DNA of 64,000 nucleotides from Bartonella sp. AR 15-3 (lineage in GTDB: Bacteria > Pseudomonadota > Alphaproteobacteria > Rhizobiales > Rhizobiaceae): NCBI RefSeq assembly GCF_002022445.1, contig NZ_MUYE01000001.1:558001-622000 (forward strand). Reading direction: 5' to 3'. The stretch's first letter is position 1; each line of letters starts with the position of its first letter. Of the stretch, positions 1-6,904 are shown in pieces. The translations under genes and the position numbers were made by a program. The notes under the pieces were generated by a model. The model worked only from the letters and a program-made list of their open reading frames with translations. It was not told the DNA's origin and ran no database searches.

Positions 1-2
1 AA

Positions 3-1034
3 CAGCAAGACTGGATTAATGGCACCAAAACAGAGGGTGGTCTAATCTCACCGGTTCATCTCCTCGCTTCGATACAAGCACATAGCAGCAATAGCAGCGG
101 CGGTGGGAGTTGTAGTTGTAACGGAGCTCTGAAACCGATTGAAATTTTGATGACAGAAAGTGGAGAGATCCCTTGGCCAGAAGGTATTACTGATGAGACA
201 GAACTTGAAATATGGGCTTGGGGAGGAGGCAATGCTGGGGTTAGTAGTTCTGTTGGCTGTGGTGGTGCTGGTGGTTGTTGTACATACGTAAGAACAAGGA
301 AAAAGTTTCTTGGCAAGAGTTCAGTGAAAATTGGAAGAGGAGGAAGGACTGATGATGATCATGGTGGCAGAGAAACAAAAGTTGGTCAATTTATTATAGC
401 TCTTGGTGGAGCCTCATTACAACCTCATCAAACAGGTGGATTTGACGGTGAAAATGCTGAACTTGGTGCTGGTGGTGATGGTTTTCTTGGCGGCAATGGC
501 GGTAATGGCGGTTTGGGTGGTAAGGGCGGTGATAACGGCGGTCGTGGTGGTCATGGTGGTGATAATTTTTTATCCAATGGTGGTAAGGGCGGTAACGGTG
601 GTTTGCCCATTAACAAAGGTAATTGTGGTAATGGCGGTGATGGTGGTGATAGTGTTTATGGTGGAGGAGGGTTAGGGGGGATGGGTGGTAATGGTTTTCG
701 TGGCGGCAATAGCGGTAATGGCGGTTGGGGTGGTAAGGGTGGTCGTGGTGGGAGTAGTATTTATGGCGGCGGTGGTGGCGGCGGTCGTGGCGGTCGTAGC
801 GGTGGTAATGGCGGTGATGGTGGTGATAGTATTTATGGCGGCGGCGGCGGCGGTGGTGGTCATGGCGGCGGTCGTGGTGGTAATGGTGGCGGTAGCATGT
901 GGGGCGGTAAGGGTGGTCGTGGTGGTAATGGTGTTGGCGGTGGCGGTGGCGGTTATTTTCCTGGAAAAGATGCAACGTCCTCATCTAGTGGCGATGGTGG
1001 CGATGGCGCCGTATTAATCAAGGTTTACTTATAG
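3..1034 (+). CDS. Glycine-rich phage tail/fibre protein, 5' end outside window
   Basis: The reading frame is open from the first bases of the window through the TTG/ATG codons at 147-152, so the apparent start near 150 is internal and the gene begins upstream. About 343 residues are visible. An ordinary leader (DWINGTKTEGGLISPVHLLA) is followed by a beta-rich segment with WAWGGGNAG, then roughly 180 residues of GGX repeats (GGN, GGD, GGK, GGR) broken by aromatic punctuations such as DSVYG, SSIYG, DSIYG and SMWG. The end, GGDGAVLIKVYL, is the kind of terminal strand seen after glycine-rich domains of phage tail proteins. Such repeats can form packed polyglycine II helices in phage adhesins. 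A role as receptor-binding tail tip or fibre is inferred from composition and from the lysis genes behind it. The GGT/GGC runs make this stretch far more GC-rich than its surroundings. Confidence 0.7.
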   Translation, partial: QQDWINGTKTEGGLISPVHLLASIQAHSSNSSGGGSCSCNGALKPIEILMTESGEIPWPEGITDETELEIWAWGGGNAGVSSSVGCGGAGGCCTYVRTRKKFLGKSSVKIGRGGRTDDDHGGRETKVGQFIIALGGASLQPHQTGGFDGENAELGAGGDGFLGGNGGNGGLGGKGGDNGGRGGHGGDNFLSNGGKGGNGGLPINKGNCGNGGDGGDSVYGGGGLGGMGGNGFRGGNSGNGGWGGKGGRGGSSIYGGGGGGGRGGRSGGNGGDGGDSIYGGGGGGGGHGGGRGGNGGGSMWGGKGGRGGNGVGGGGGGYFPGKDATSSSSGDGGDGAVLIKVYL

Positions 1035-1048
1035 AATGGAAGTGAATA

Positions 1049-1714
1049 ATGGCACGAAAAATCAGTAAAAATTGTCTCAATTATTTAAAGAAATGGGAAG
1101 GGCTACGGCTTTATGCTTATCAAGATGCTTCTGGCATTTGGACCATAGGATATGGTCATACGGAAAAAGCCGGTAAACCAATCGTTTTTGAAGGCATGGT
1201 CATTACAGAAAAAAAGGCGGAAACTATGCTTTTGTCGGATTTGCGTCAATATGAGCGGGCGGTAGAGAAAGCGGTTTATGTCAACTTAAGTGATGAGCAG
1301 TTTGGAGCTCTTGTTTCCTTTTGTTATAATATAGGGATAAGAGCTTTTCAAAATTCTACCTTGCTTAGGAAGCTTAATAAAGGGGATTATGAATCTGTAC
1401 CCATTGAATTGCAGAAATGGACAAAAGCAGGAGGCAAGCGTTTGAAAGGTCTCGTCCATCGTCGTGCAGCAGAGGCAGGATTATGGGCTAAGAGTGCGTA
1501 TGTTTCGTCTAATTATCAGCCAGTTGAAAAGCTAGAGTCCACAGGGCTTTTCAAAGCAGAAATTCTTGCCCCTATCATAGCTTCTTTTTCGGGATTTGGG
1601 GAATTATTAGCAGGGAGCGGTCCTATGCAATGGGCTTTAGCGACGATTATGGTTTTTGCATCCTGTGTAGGGTTAGTGTTTATTGTTAAGCGCTTGTGTG
1701 AGCAACGTTTATGA
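1049..1714 (+). CDS. GH24 phage-type lysozyme (endolysin) with C-terminal transmembrane segment
   Basis: The 221-residue product cleaves peptidoglycan glycan strands. The N-terminal 150 residues match the T4-lysozyme-like family: catalytic Glu17 in KKWEG, Asp26 in YQDASG and Thr32 in WTIGYGHT keep the E-8-D-5-T spacing of the family. There is no signal peptide at the N-terminus. Residues about 193-214 form a single hydrophobic helix followed by KRLCEQRL, which is unusual for a soluble endolysin; the tail may anchor the enzyme or help with membrane passage. The start ATG lies 14 bases after the tail gene stop. The gene ends in an ATGA overlap with the next gene, which suggests translational coupling in one lysis operon. 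Confidence 0.88.
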   Translation: MARKISKNCLNYLKKWEGLRLYAYQDASGIWTIGYGHTEKAGKPIVFEGMVITEKKAETMLLSDLRQYERAVEKAVYVNLSDEQFGALVSFCYNIGIRAFQNSTLLRKLNKGDYESVPIELQKWTKAGGKRLKGLVHRRAAEAGLWAKSAYVSSNYQPVEKLESTGLFKAEILAPIIASFSGFGELLAGSGPMQWALATIMVFASCVGLVFIVKRLCEQRL

Positions 1715-1938
1715 TTTTTCTGGGAAAAAAATATTTTGCAGTGATGATGGCGGTTTTAACCGCTTTTTTTATAGCTTTAATGAGGGTTTTTCGTTTGGGT
1801 AAGAAGACTGAACGGCACAAACAAAGAGAGAGCATAGTCAAAAGAGCAATAACACGGCTGGAAATAGAAAATGAAGTTAATAAGAAAAATGATGCCGATG
1901 TGCGTGCTGATCTCTCTGAGTGGGTGCGCGACAAATAA
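1711..1938 (+). CDS. Putative inner-membrane spannin subunit (Rz-like)
   Basis: The 75-residue product has one N-terminal transmembrane helix (about residues 7-27, FAVMMAVLTAFFIALMRVF) followed by a charged helical stretch ending in VRADLSEWVRDK. This N-in/C-out layout with a helical periplasmic part is that of Rz-type i-spannins, which work with an outer-membrane lipoprotein to disrupt the outer membrane at lysis. The start overlaps the lysozyme stop (ATGA) and the 3' end overlaps the next gene in another frame by 68 bases, the classical nested arrangement of spannin pairs. The call rests on topology and position, not on a recognised sequence match. Confidence 0.6.
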   Translation: MIFLGKKYFAVMMAVLTAFFIALMRVFRLGKKTERHKQRESIVKRAITRLEIENEVNKKNDADVRADLSEWVRDK

Positions 1939-2098
1939 GCTTGCGTCTTCTTGTGTTGGTTGGTTGCCTATTTACTTAAGCCGGCAAGATTTAAACGCCA
2001 TCAGTTCACACTTAGCAAGAGAGATCTTAAAGCACAATAAACAAGGCGCTCATGTATGTGGGTGGAAAGGTGCACAAAAAATCGAATCACAAAGATAA
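1871..2098 (+). CDS. Putative outer-membrane lipoprotein spannin subunit (Rz1-like)
   Basis: The 75-residue product starts inside the preceding gene in a different frame. MKLIRKMMPMCVLISLSGC is a lipoprotein signal: basic n-region, hydrophobic core and lipobox LSGC with Cys19. The mature part is short and includes SRQDLNAISSHLAREILKHN and a C-terminal VCGWK; small phage lipoproteins that follow i-spannins in alphaproteobacterial phages have a similar form. It would sit in the outer membrane and bind the periplasmic end of the i-spannin. Three further cysteines could form disulfides. A function other than lysis, such as immunity or lysogenic conversion, cannot be excluded. Confidence 0.6.
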   Translation: MKLIRKMMPMCVLISLSGCATNKLASSCVGWLPIYLSRQDLNAISSHLAREILKHNKQGAHVCGWKGAQKIESQR

Positions 2099-2249
2099 AA
2101 GATGGATAAAAATAACTCAAAAGAAGACATTAATTGGCAATATATTTTAGAGAAAACATAAAATCCTATTCCCTAACCTTTATTTAAGCATCCCGCACCT
2201 TAAAAAAACATGTATAAAATCAATATCTTATGCTAAAAGAAAACATGCC

Positions 2250-2324
<75 letters not shown>

Positions 2325-2417
2325 ATTATATAATGCTAGCATCCCATATAAAACTATAAATGTTAATGCTCGATTGAATTTTTATAATAAAATTACGAAT
2401 AATTTAAAATATCTTTT

Positions 2418-2780
2418 TCAAGCAGCTATAAGTATTTTTTCAATTTCATTAACCAATTCACGTAGATGAAATGGCTTAGACAGTACTTTAGCATCAGGAG
2501 GAGCATCATGATTTGAATTTAATGCAACTGCTGCAAAGCCTGTAATGAACATTACTCGTAAATCAGGATCAATTTCAGTTGCGCGTCGTGCTAATTCAAT
2601 TCCATCCATTTCTGGCATCACAATATCGGTAAGTAGAAGAGAAAATGGCTCTTCTTGTAAACATTCATATGCGCTAACTCCATTATCGAAATCAGTAACT
2701 TCATAGCCTGCACGTTCGAGTGCTTTTGCTAGAAAGCGACGCATATCATTATCATCTTCTGCAAGCAAGATTCGTTTCAT
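2418..2780 (-). CDS. cpdR: CpdR-type single-domain response regulator
   Basis: A 120-residue receiver domain with no output domain. The order MKRILLAEDD, ALERAGYEV, LLTDIVMPEMDGIELARRA, FITGFAA and VLSKPFHLRELV is that of CpdR, the alphaproteobacterial adaptor that, when unphosphorylated, directs ClpXP to cell-cycle substrates. The phospho-acceptor is Asp52 in LLTDIV, the acidic pocket is E8-D9-D10 and the conserved Lys is in LSKPF. I place the start at the second of two adjacent ATG codons because it gives the family N-terminus and has GGA at good spacing; an in-frame TTG lies four codons further upstream. Phosphorylation through CckA-ChpT is known for the family and inferred here. Confidence 0.92.
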   Translation of the reverse strand: MKRILLAEDDNDMRRFLAKALERAGYEVTDFDNGVSAYECLQEEPFSLLLTDIVMPEMDGIELARRATEIDPDLRVMFITGFAAVALNSNHDAPPDAKVLSKPFHLRELVNEIEKILIAA

Positions 2781-3155
2781 CATTATGTCCAATTGCTTTG
2801 TTTATCAGAATTTATCATATTGATTTATACAATGAGAGCATTTATAGAAAAAGCTATAAAATAATTATAATCAAAATGAATGGCGAAATGGTTAATTTCT
2901 TAGCTTGTTCTTCAGAATTCGCATATTATTTTTAATTTTTAAATTCATTATATACATAGTTTTGTTTAAGAAACAGATAGTTAGAAGTTTTCAGCTCACT
3001 TAATTGCAAGCTTTATTTCTTTTCACTTCTTATATTGATTATATACATTTCATTATTTTATCAGTTTTAAGAGCTGCTAATATTAAAAACTTATTCTATA
3101 TTGAAAGTTTATATGATAAGGTAGCACCTTTGATAATATGAAAACTATGTATTTA
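2781..3155. other. AT-rich intergenic region upstream of cpdR
   Basis: About 375 bases between divergent-tail neighbours. It must hold the cpdR promoter (cpdR reads leftward) and the 3' end of the hydrolase-like gene. I see no conserved coding signal, tRNA or strong hairpin. Confidence 0.5.
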
Positions 3156-4052
3156 TTAAAAAATTTTATATTTTTGGTGGCTGTTAGAAATAAAAGAGTC
3201 AAATGCAGCCCAAAATTGTTTAGAATAGTATTCTTCATGCATAATAGTATCAAGCTCAGCTCCTATAATTGTAATACTCTCTGTTAAACGTGTTGATCGA
3301 CATAGTTGCCGTACTTCAATATTATTCGTAATATTATTTTGATTAGCAAGGATAAACAGTGTTGGAATTTGTAACTTCCCATGAAATATATTTGTTTTCA
3401 TTGCGTCGATTGCATTAAGTGTTGAAGACAAGCATTGGGATGTGGTTGAATTAAAAGAAAGATTAGATTGTGTATTTTCCCGGTTTAATTTTTTTCCATC
3501 TTTAATAGGTAAAAAGCCAAGGCCTATATCAGAAAAAAATTGTGTTATTTTATGTTGAAAACTATTTGTTTTATTGCCTAACGGAGCAAAAAGAGGAGAA
3601 ACGCAAAGCATTCTGTTAAACTGATGATTGATAAGGCTTAGCCCGTTAAGTGCTATTAGTCCTCCCATACCATAAGTAAGCATGTAGTAAGGTGGAGGAT
3701 AATTAGGATAAATAATTGTTTTAAGAAATTCATATAAATTATTTATATAATTATTAATATTAAAATAATTATGTCGATACCATTTCTGTTTATTAAATTG
3801 TTTTTTTTCTTGATCAAACCAATCAAATATTGTGCTATAAAAACCGCGTTGAGAGATTTCATTCATTGCTAAAAAGTATTCTTCTAAAGTATCTGCATAG
3901 TTTTTGAGAATAATAACCGTTCCTTTAGCTTTTTCTATTGCAGAATTTGTTATTGCAAAATGAATCTGACGACCATTAGTTATTTTGAAATAGCTACTAC
4001 ATGTATTAGACAGAGAAGAATTATAGTCTGGAGAATAAAGAGGTGTATTCAA
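3156..4052 (-). CDS. Lysophospholipase-like alpha/beta hydrolase with degenerate active site
   Basis: The 298-residue product aligns by eye along its length with PldB/monoacylglycerol-lipase-type serine hydrolases: residues 44-80 match the core strand and DW turn (TIFDWF), 122-134 the nucleophile elbow, and 232-262 the acid and His loops. The elbow reads TYGMGG where the family has GHSMGG, so the nucleophile Ser is Gly128; the codon GGT is one transition away from AGT. The acid loop reads ANQNNIT in place of the family's Asp-containing AGxDRVV, and the His loop GAELDTI in place of a GAxHEI pattern. The frame is intact with no stops. The start is a TTG preceded by AAAGGA at 7 bases, with a stop codon immediately upstream. 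It may be an early pseudogene or a non-catalytic protein. Confidence 0.65.
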   Translation of the reverse strand: MNTPLYSPDYNSSLSNTCSSYFKITNGRQIHFAITNSAIEKAKGTVIILKNYADTLEEYFLAMNEISQRGFYSTIFDWFDQEKKQFNKQKWYRHNYFNINNYINNLYEFLKTIIYPNYPPPYYMLTYGMGGLIALNGLSLINHQFNRMLCVSPLFAPLGNKTNSFQHKITQFFSDIGLGFLPIKDGKKLNRENTQSNLSFNSTTSQCLSSTLNAIDAMKTNIFHGKLQIPTLFILANQNNITNNIEVRQLCRSTRLTESITIIGAELDTIMHEEYYSKQFWAAFDSFISNSHQKYKIF

Positions 4053-4286
4053 TTAGGCATCCTTTGTTGATGTATGTGCACAGGTTGATGCAAAATAAAA
4101 AAATTGCTACTTGTAATGCTGATGAAGAGTTAAAAAACAGTTATTTAGTGTATTTTTGCAAATTAAAATACAAAAGAGTTGAAATAAAAAAGATTTATTA
4201 CCAAATAAACATTACAGTCGCTGTGATGGGACTGTTGGTCTGCAAATATATCTGCCATTTGGAGACTTGAAGGATCAATTATAGTC

Positions 4287-4301
4287 GCTCTAAAGGAGGG
4301 C
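4287..4301 (+). promoter_or_regulatory. Hairpin over the Hsp20 ribosome-binding site (possible RNA thermometer)
   Basis: GCTCT (4287-4291) can pair with AGGGC (4297-4301) around the loop AAAGG, hiding part of the AAAGGAGGG Shine-Dalgarno of the small heat-shock gene. The 5' side belongs to TCGCT, which fits the UYGCU motif of ROSE-type thermometers of rhizobial small heat-shock genes. Upstream 4212-4225 contains the palindrome ACAG-TCG-CTGT. The pairing is short, so this is a suggestion from base pairing only. Confidence 0.35.
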
Positions 4302-4307
4302 AAGCTT

Positions 4308-4811
4308 ATGCGTCAAGTAGACTTTTCACCGTTTTATCGTTCAACAGTAGGTTTTGACCATCTTCTTAATTGGTTTGATTCCAGGACACAATTGGATGAT
4401 ATTTCTTCTTATCCACCATATAATATTGAGCGTTTAAGTGAGGATTCTTATAGAATTTCTATGGCTGTTGCTGGTTTTTCACAAAATGAAATTGATATTG
4501 AAATACATTGTAATCAGCTAACCATTAAGGGTGAGAAAATACCAGAAAATGACGGTGCAGGACGTGAATTTCTTTATCGAGGAATCGCTTCACGGGCTTT
4601 TGAACGTCGTTTTCATTTAGCTGATCATGTTAAAGTTATTGGAGCTGAACTGAGTGACGGTCTTCTCCATATTCAACTTAAAAGGGAAATGCCAGCTGAA
4701 TTAAAGCCAAGAAAAATAGTTGTGCAAACATCACCATCTGCTACTAAAAATAATAATAATCACAATACATGTACAGAAAATTTAAAACTTAAGGCAAAAG
4801 AACAATTATAG
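4308..4811 (+). CDS. Small heat-shock protein, Hsp20/IbpA family
   Basis: The 167-residue product is an ATP-independent holdase chaperone. The alpha-crystallin domain spans about residues 37-140: PPYNIERLSEDSYRISMAVAGF, the L-x-I-x-G signature as LTIKGEK, and the FERRFHLADHVKV turn typical of IbpA/HspH-type proteins of rhizobia. A polar Asn-rich tail follows. The start is ATG with AAAGGAGGG seven bases upstream. The Shine-Dalgarno sequence is part of a small hairpin, listed separately. A terminator follows the stop codon, so the gene is probably monocistronic. Confidence 0.92.
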   Translation: MRQVDFSPFYRSTVGFDHLLNWFDSRTQLDDISSYPPYNIERLSEDSYRISMAVAGFSQNEIDIEIHCNQLTIKGEKIPENDGAGREFLYRGIASRAFERRFHLADHVKVIGAELSDGLLHIQLKREMPAELKPRKIVVQTSPSATKNNNNHNTCTENLKLKAKEQL

Positions 4812-4828
4812 TTTAAGGTTATTTGAGT

Positions 4829-4856
4829 AACGCGGGATAAAATCTCGCGTTTTTTA
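4829..4856 (+). terminator. Rho-independent terminator of the Hsp20 gene
   Basis: ACGCGGG and CTCGCGT form a seven-pair stem (one G-T) with loop ATAAAAT, directly followed by a run of six T. It lies 18 bases after the stop codon. Confidence 0.8.
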
Positions 4857-5005
4857 TGGTGCCTTGAAAAGAAATTCTAAAGATTCTTTATGTAAAGAAC
4901 GGCCATAAATAATTGAAAAAGTAGATAGATTTTTTAAATTATATATGAAAATTGGAGAAATTTTTTCTTTAGGAAAAGACCCTTTCTCTTCTTGATTCTA
5001 AAGGA

Positions 5006-5082
<77 letters not shown>

Positions 5083-5621
5083 AACTATTTAGCACGACTA
5101 AACAACTCTTTCTTTAAAGGCAAGAAAAAATAACATGAAATCTACCAGAGTAGTCTTTTGTGACAAGAAAGAACCACTAAGATGATGAAAGAAAGATTTT
5201 ATAATCCAGTGTTTATAATTTGTTTGGTATAAGTAATCAGATCACAAAGTTTTTTCTTTATTTACTAATTTTTAGTAGCTTCTGTATGTATAGCTTAAGG
5301 ATTATTATAGTATAATGATAGAAAAAGTGGATAGATTTTTAACTGCGGTATTGGTGGAAGAGAAAGGAACTCTCATTCATATTTCTCTGTATGCTGAGAA
5401 TCTGCTTTAAGGATAAATCAATTATAATTATATTGAGACAGTTATAGATTAAATAGAACAAAAAGAACTTTTTAACTACTTTAAAGAGAGTGTAAAAGGA
5501 GTAGCCATAAAAATCTAAAGAGATGTATACATAATTTTATCTGTTTAATCCGGCCTTGTTTTTAATATTAAAAATAATATTATCGCAGCTAAAATCTTTG
5601 TTCGTGAAAGAAGAATAAACG
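5083..5621. other. AT-rich intergenic region between tRNA-Pro and sufA
   Basis: About 540 bases without a recognisable gene. It contains the second copy (5321-5342) of a roughly 22-base motif GAAAAAGTRGATAGATTTTT that also occurs at 4915-4937 on the other side of tRNA-Pro. The promoter of sufA should lie in its right part. Confidence 0.5.
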
Positions 5622-6002
5622 ATGAGCCGTTTTTCAGTAATAAATTTGACAGAAGCTGCCATAGATCGCGTTAAAGCTATTATGGAAACAAAAAATGCAT
5701 ACGGTATTCTTGTTGGTGTCAAGAAAGGTGGGTGTGCGGGTATGGAATATACAATAACTCTTGTAACAGAAGAGATCCATGATGCTGATGTTGTTGAAGT
5801 TAATGGTGCTCGTGTTTTTATTGCACGCAATGCAGTATTATTTTTATTAGGAGCGCAGATGGACTATGAGATAACAACATTGCGCTCAGGTTTTATATTT
5901 AATAATCCTAATCAAGTTTCGGCCTGTGGATGCGGTGAATCCGTAGAGATTCGTCCTGTCTCACAAAATAAGATAAATGAAATATACAATAAATTTAATT
6001 AA
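5622..6002 (+). CDS. sufA: SufA/IscA-type A-type iron-sulfur carrier
   Basis: The 126-residue product belongs to the HesB/IscA/SufA family, which carries Fe-S clusters to apoproteins. The three conserved ligands are present: Cys38 in KKGGCAGMEY and Cys102/Cys104 in SACGCGES. The central part LLGAQMDYE and FIFNNPN is typical. In relatives the gene often ends a sufBCDS operon, but here it stands alone between tRNA-Pro and a mazG remnant, so the remaining suf genes must be elsewhere. A weak hairpin follows the stop. Confidence 0.9.
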   Translation: MSRFSVINLTEAAIDRVKAIMETKNAYGILVGVKKGGCAGMEYTITLVTEEIHDADVVEVNGARVFIARNAVLFLLGAQMDYEITTLRSGFIFNNPNQVSACGCGESVEIRPVSQNKINEIYNKFN

Positions 6003-6003
6003 A

Positions 6004-6042
6004 TAACAGATGGTTATATAATATTTCTAATTATATCTGTTA
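6004..6042 (+). terminator. Possible terminator hairpin after sufA
   Basis: TAACAG pairs with CTGTTA and an inner ATATAAT pairs with ATTATAT around loop ATTTCTA, with a six-base bulge on the left. The T-rich stretch (TTTTTTTATT) comes only about 15 bases later, so function as a terminator is uncertain. Confidence 0.35.
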
Positions 6043-6062
6043 AGCTATTATAAATAATTTTT

Positions 6063-6881
6063 TTATTATTCATTTTTGGCTTTATTCCAAAGATCTTCCA
6101 TTTCTTGTAAAGATACACCGATTAGCATTTTAGATTGAGTTGATAGATTTTCTTCAATATTCGCAAAGCGATTTCAAAATTTTATATTAGTTTTTTAAAG
6201 TACTTTTTGGGATCGATATTCAAGTGACGTGCGAGATACAATAACGTGTAATAAAGATTACCAAATTCTATTTCTATATCGGATTTTTTGATTTTTATTG
6301 CTTTTTTGAGTTTATTGATTTCTTCTTTGATTTTTGCAAAAATTTGATCATTTTCATACCACTCAAAACCAACTTTAGCAGCTATGCTTTGTAATGCGAG
6401 TGCTTCTTGATCTGCTGGTCGAGCTGATTTTCTTGGATAAAATAACTTATTAGTCCTATTATCTGCTACACTTATTTCTTCATATTGTTTTGTCTGTTTA
6501 GCTTTTTCCATTTTCTTTCTATGTTTCTATATTCCTTCTAAAAAAACACGGCTTTTTTTGCTCTGCATTTCCAAAAATATGAGGATGACGGCGAATTATT
6601 TTTTCCGTAATTGCATAAACAACATCTTCAAAAGTAAAACTTTTTTCTTCTGTAGCAATCGTAGCCTGATACACTACCTTTAAAAGAAACTCGACGAGTT
6701 CTTCACAAAGATCTGTTCGATTACCTCATTCAATGCCATCAATAACTTCGTAAGTTTCTTCAAGCATATAAGGTATAATAGATGCAAAAGTTTGTTTTAT
6801 GTTCCAAGCGCAAGCACTCTCATGATTTCGTAATGCTGTTACAGTTGAAATAAGGTCATTAATATCTTTTGATGCTAACAT
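6063..6881 (-). pseudogene. mazG: mazG pseudogene (nucleoside triphosphate pyrophosphohydrolase), several lesions
   Basis: Reading leftward the remnant keeps recognisable MazG blocks: MLASKDINDLISTVTALR, CAWNIKQTFASI, EETYEVIDGIE, then after a TGA (6726-6728, at a position that is Arg in the family, one transition from CGA) CEELVEFLLKVVYQA, FTFEDVVYAIT, IIRRHPHIFGNAEQKK. A TAG/frameshift region at about 6510-6560 follows. The C-terminal domain continues in another frame with QSIAAKVGFEWYEN, FGNLYYTLLYLARHLNIDPKKYF. A further shift in an A-run near 6185 precedes RFANIEENL and MEDLWNKAKNE. At least three independent disruptions make a working protein very unlikely. The start region overlaps the end of lpxXL, so it was the last gene of that operon. 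MazG normally removes abnormal NTPs. Confidence 0.88.
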
Positions 6882-6904
6882 TAATGTTTTTTTATCTGCT
6901 ATAA

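Larger units (their letters stand above)
1..2161 (+). mobile_element. End of a phage-derived (prophage or gene-transfer-agent) late module: tail protein plus lysis genes
   Basis: Four consecutive plus-strand genes (glycine-rich tail/fibre protein, lysozyme, i-spannin-like, o-spannin-like) are tightly spaced or overlapping, as in the late end of a tailed-phage operon. The left boundary is outside the window. No integrase, attachment repeat or capsid gene is visible here, so I cannot say whether this is a complete prophage, a remnant or a gene transfer agent locus. A 19-codon open frame at 2102-2161 just after the last gene may be the start of a truncated gene. tRNA-Val at 2250-2324 follows but shows no obvious att-like duplication. 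Confidence 0.7.

Noticed and set aside
610-984. His/Arg-rich open frame on the minus strand
   Set aside because: It is the antisense of the GGT/GGC repeats of the glycine-rich gene; its composition follows from the repeat and it has no ribosome site.
460-1000. Short tandem repeats as a possible CRISPR array
   Set aside because: The repeats are in-frame GGX codons inside a gene, without regular spacers of constant length; no cas genes are present.
403-1017. Val/Ala-rich open frames on the plus strand in the second frame
   Set aside because: Low-complexity shadows of the same glycine repeats.
2102-2161. 19-codon frame MDKNNSKEDINWQYILEKT after the o-spannin gene
   Set aside because: Too short to support as a gene; mentioned as a possible truncated 5' end only.
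2720-2935. 71-codon frame overlapping the cpdR start region
   Set aside because: Mostly antisense to cpdR and its AT-rich upstream region; no ribosome site or recognisable sequence.
4043-4270. 75-codon frame upstream of the small heat-shock gene
   Set aside because: It starts inside the 5' end of the opposite-strand hydrolase gene, has low-complexity composition and no clear ribosome site; more likely promoter and leader DNA.
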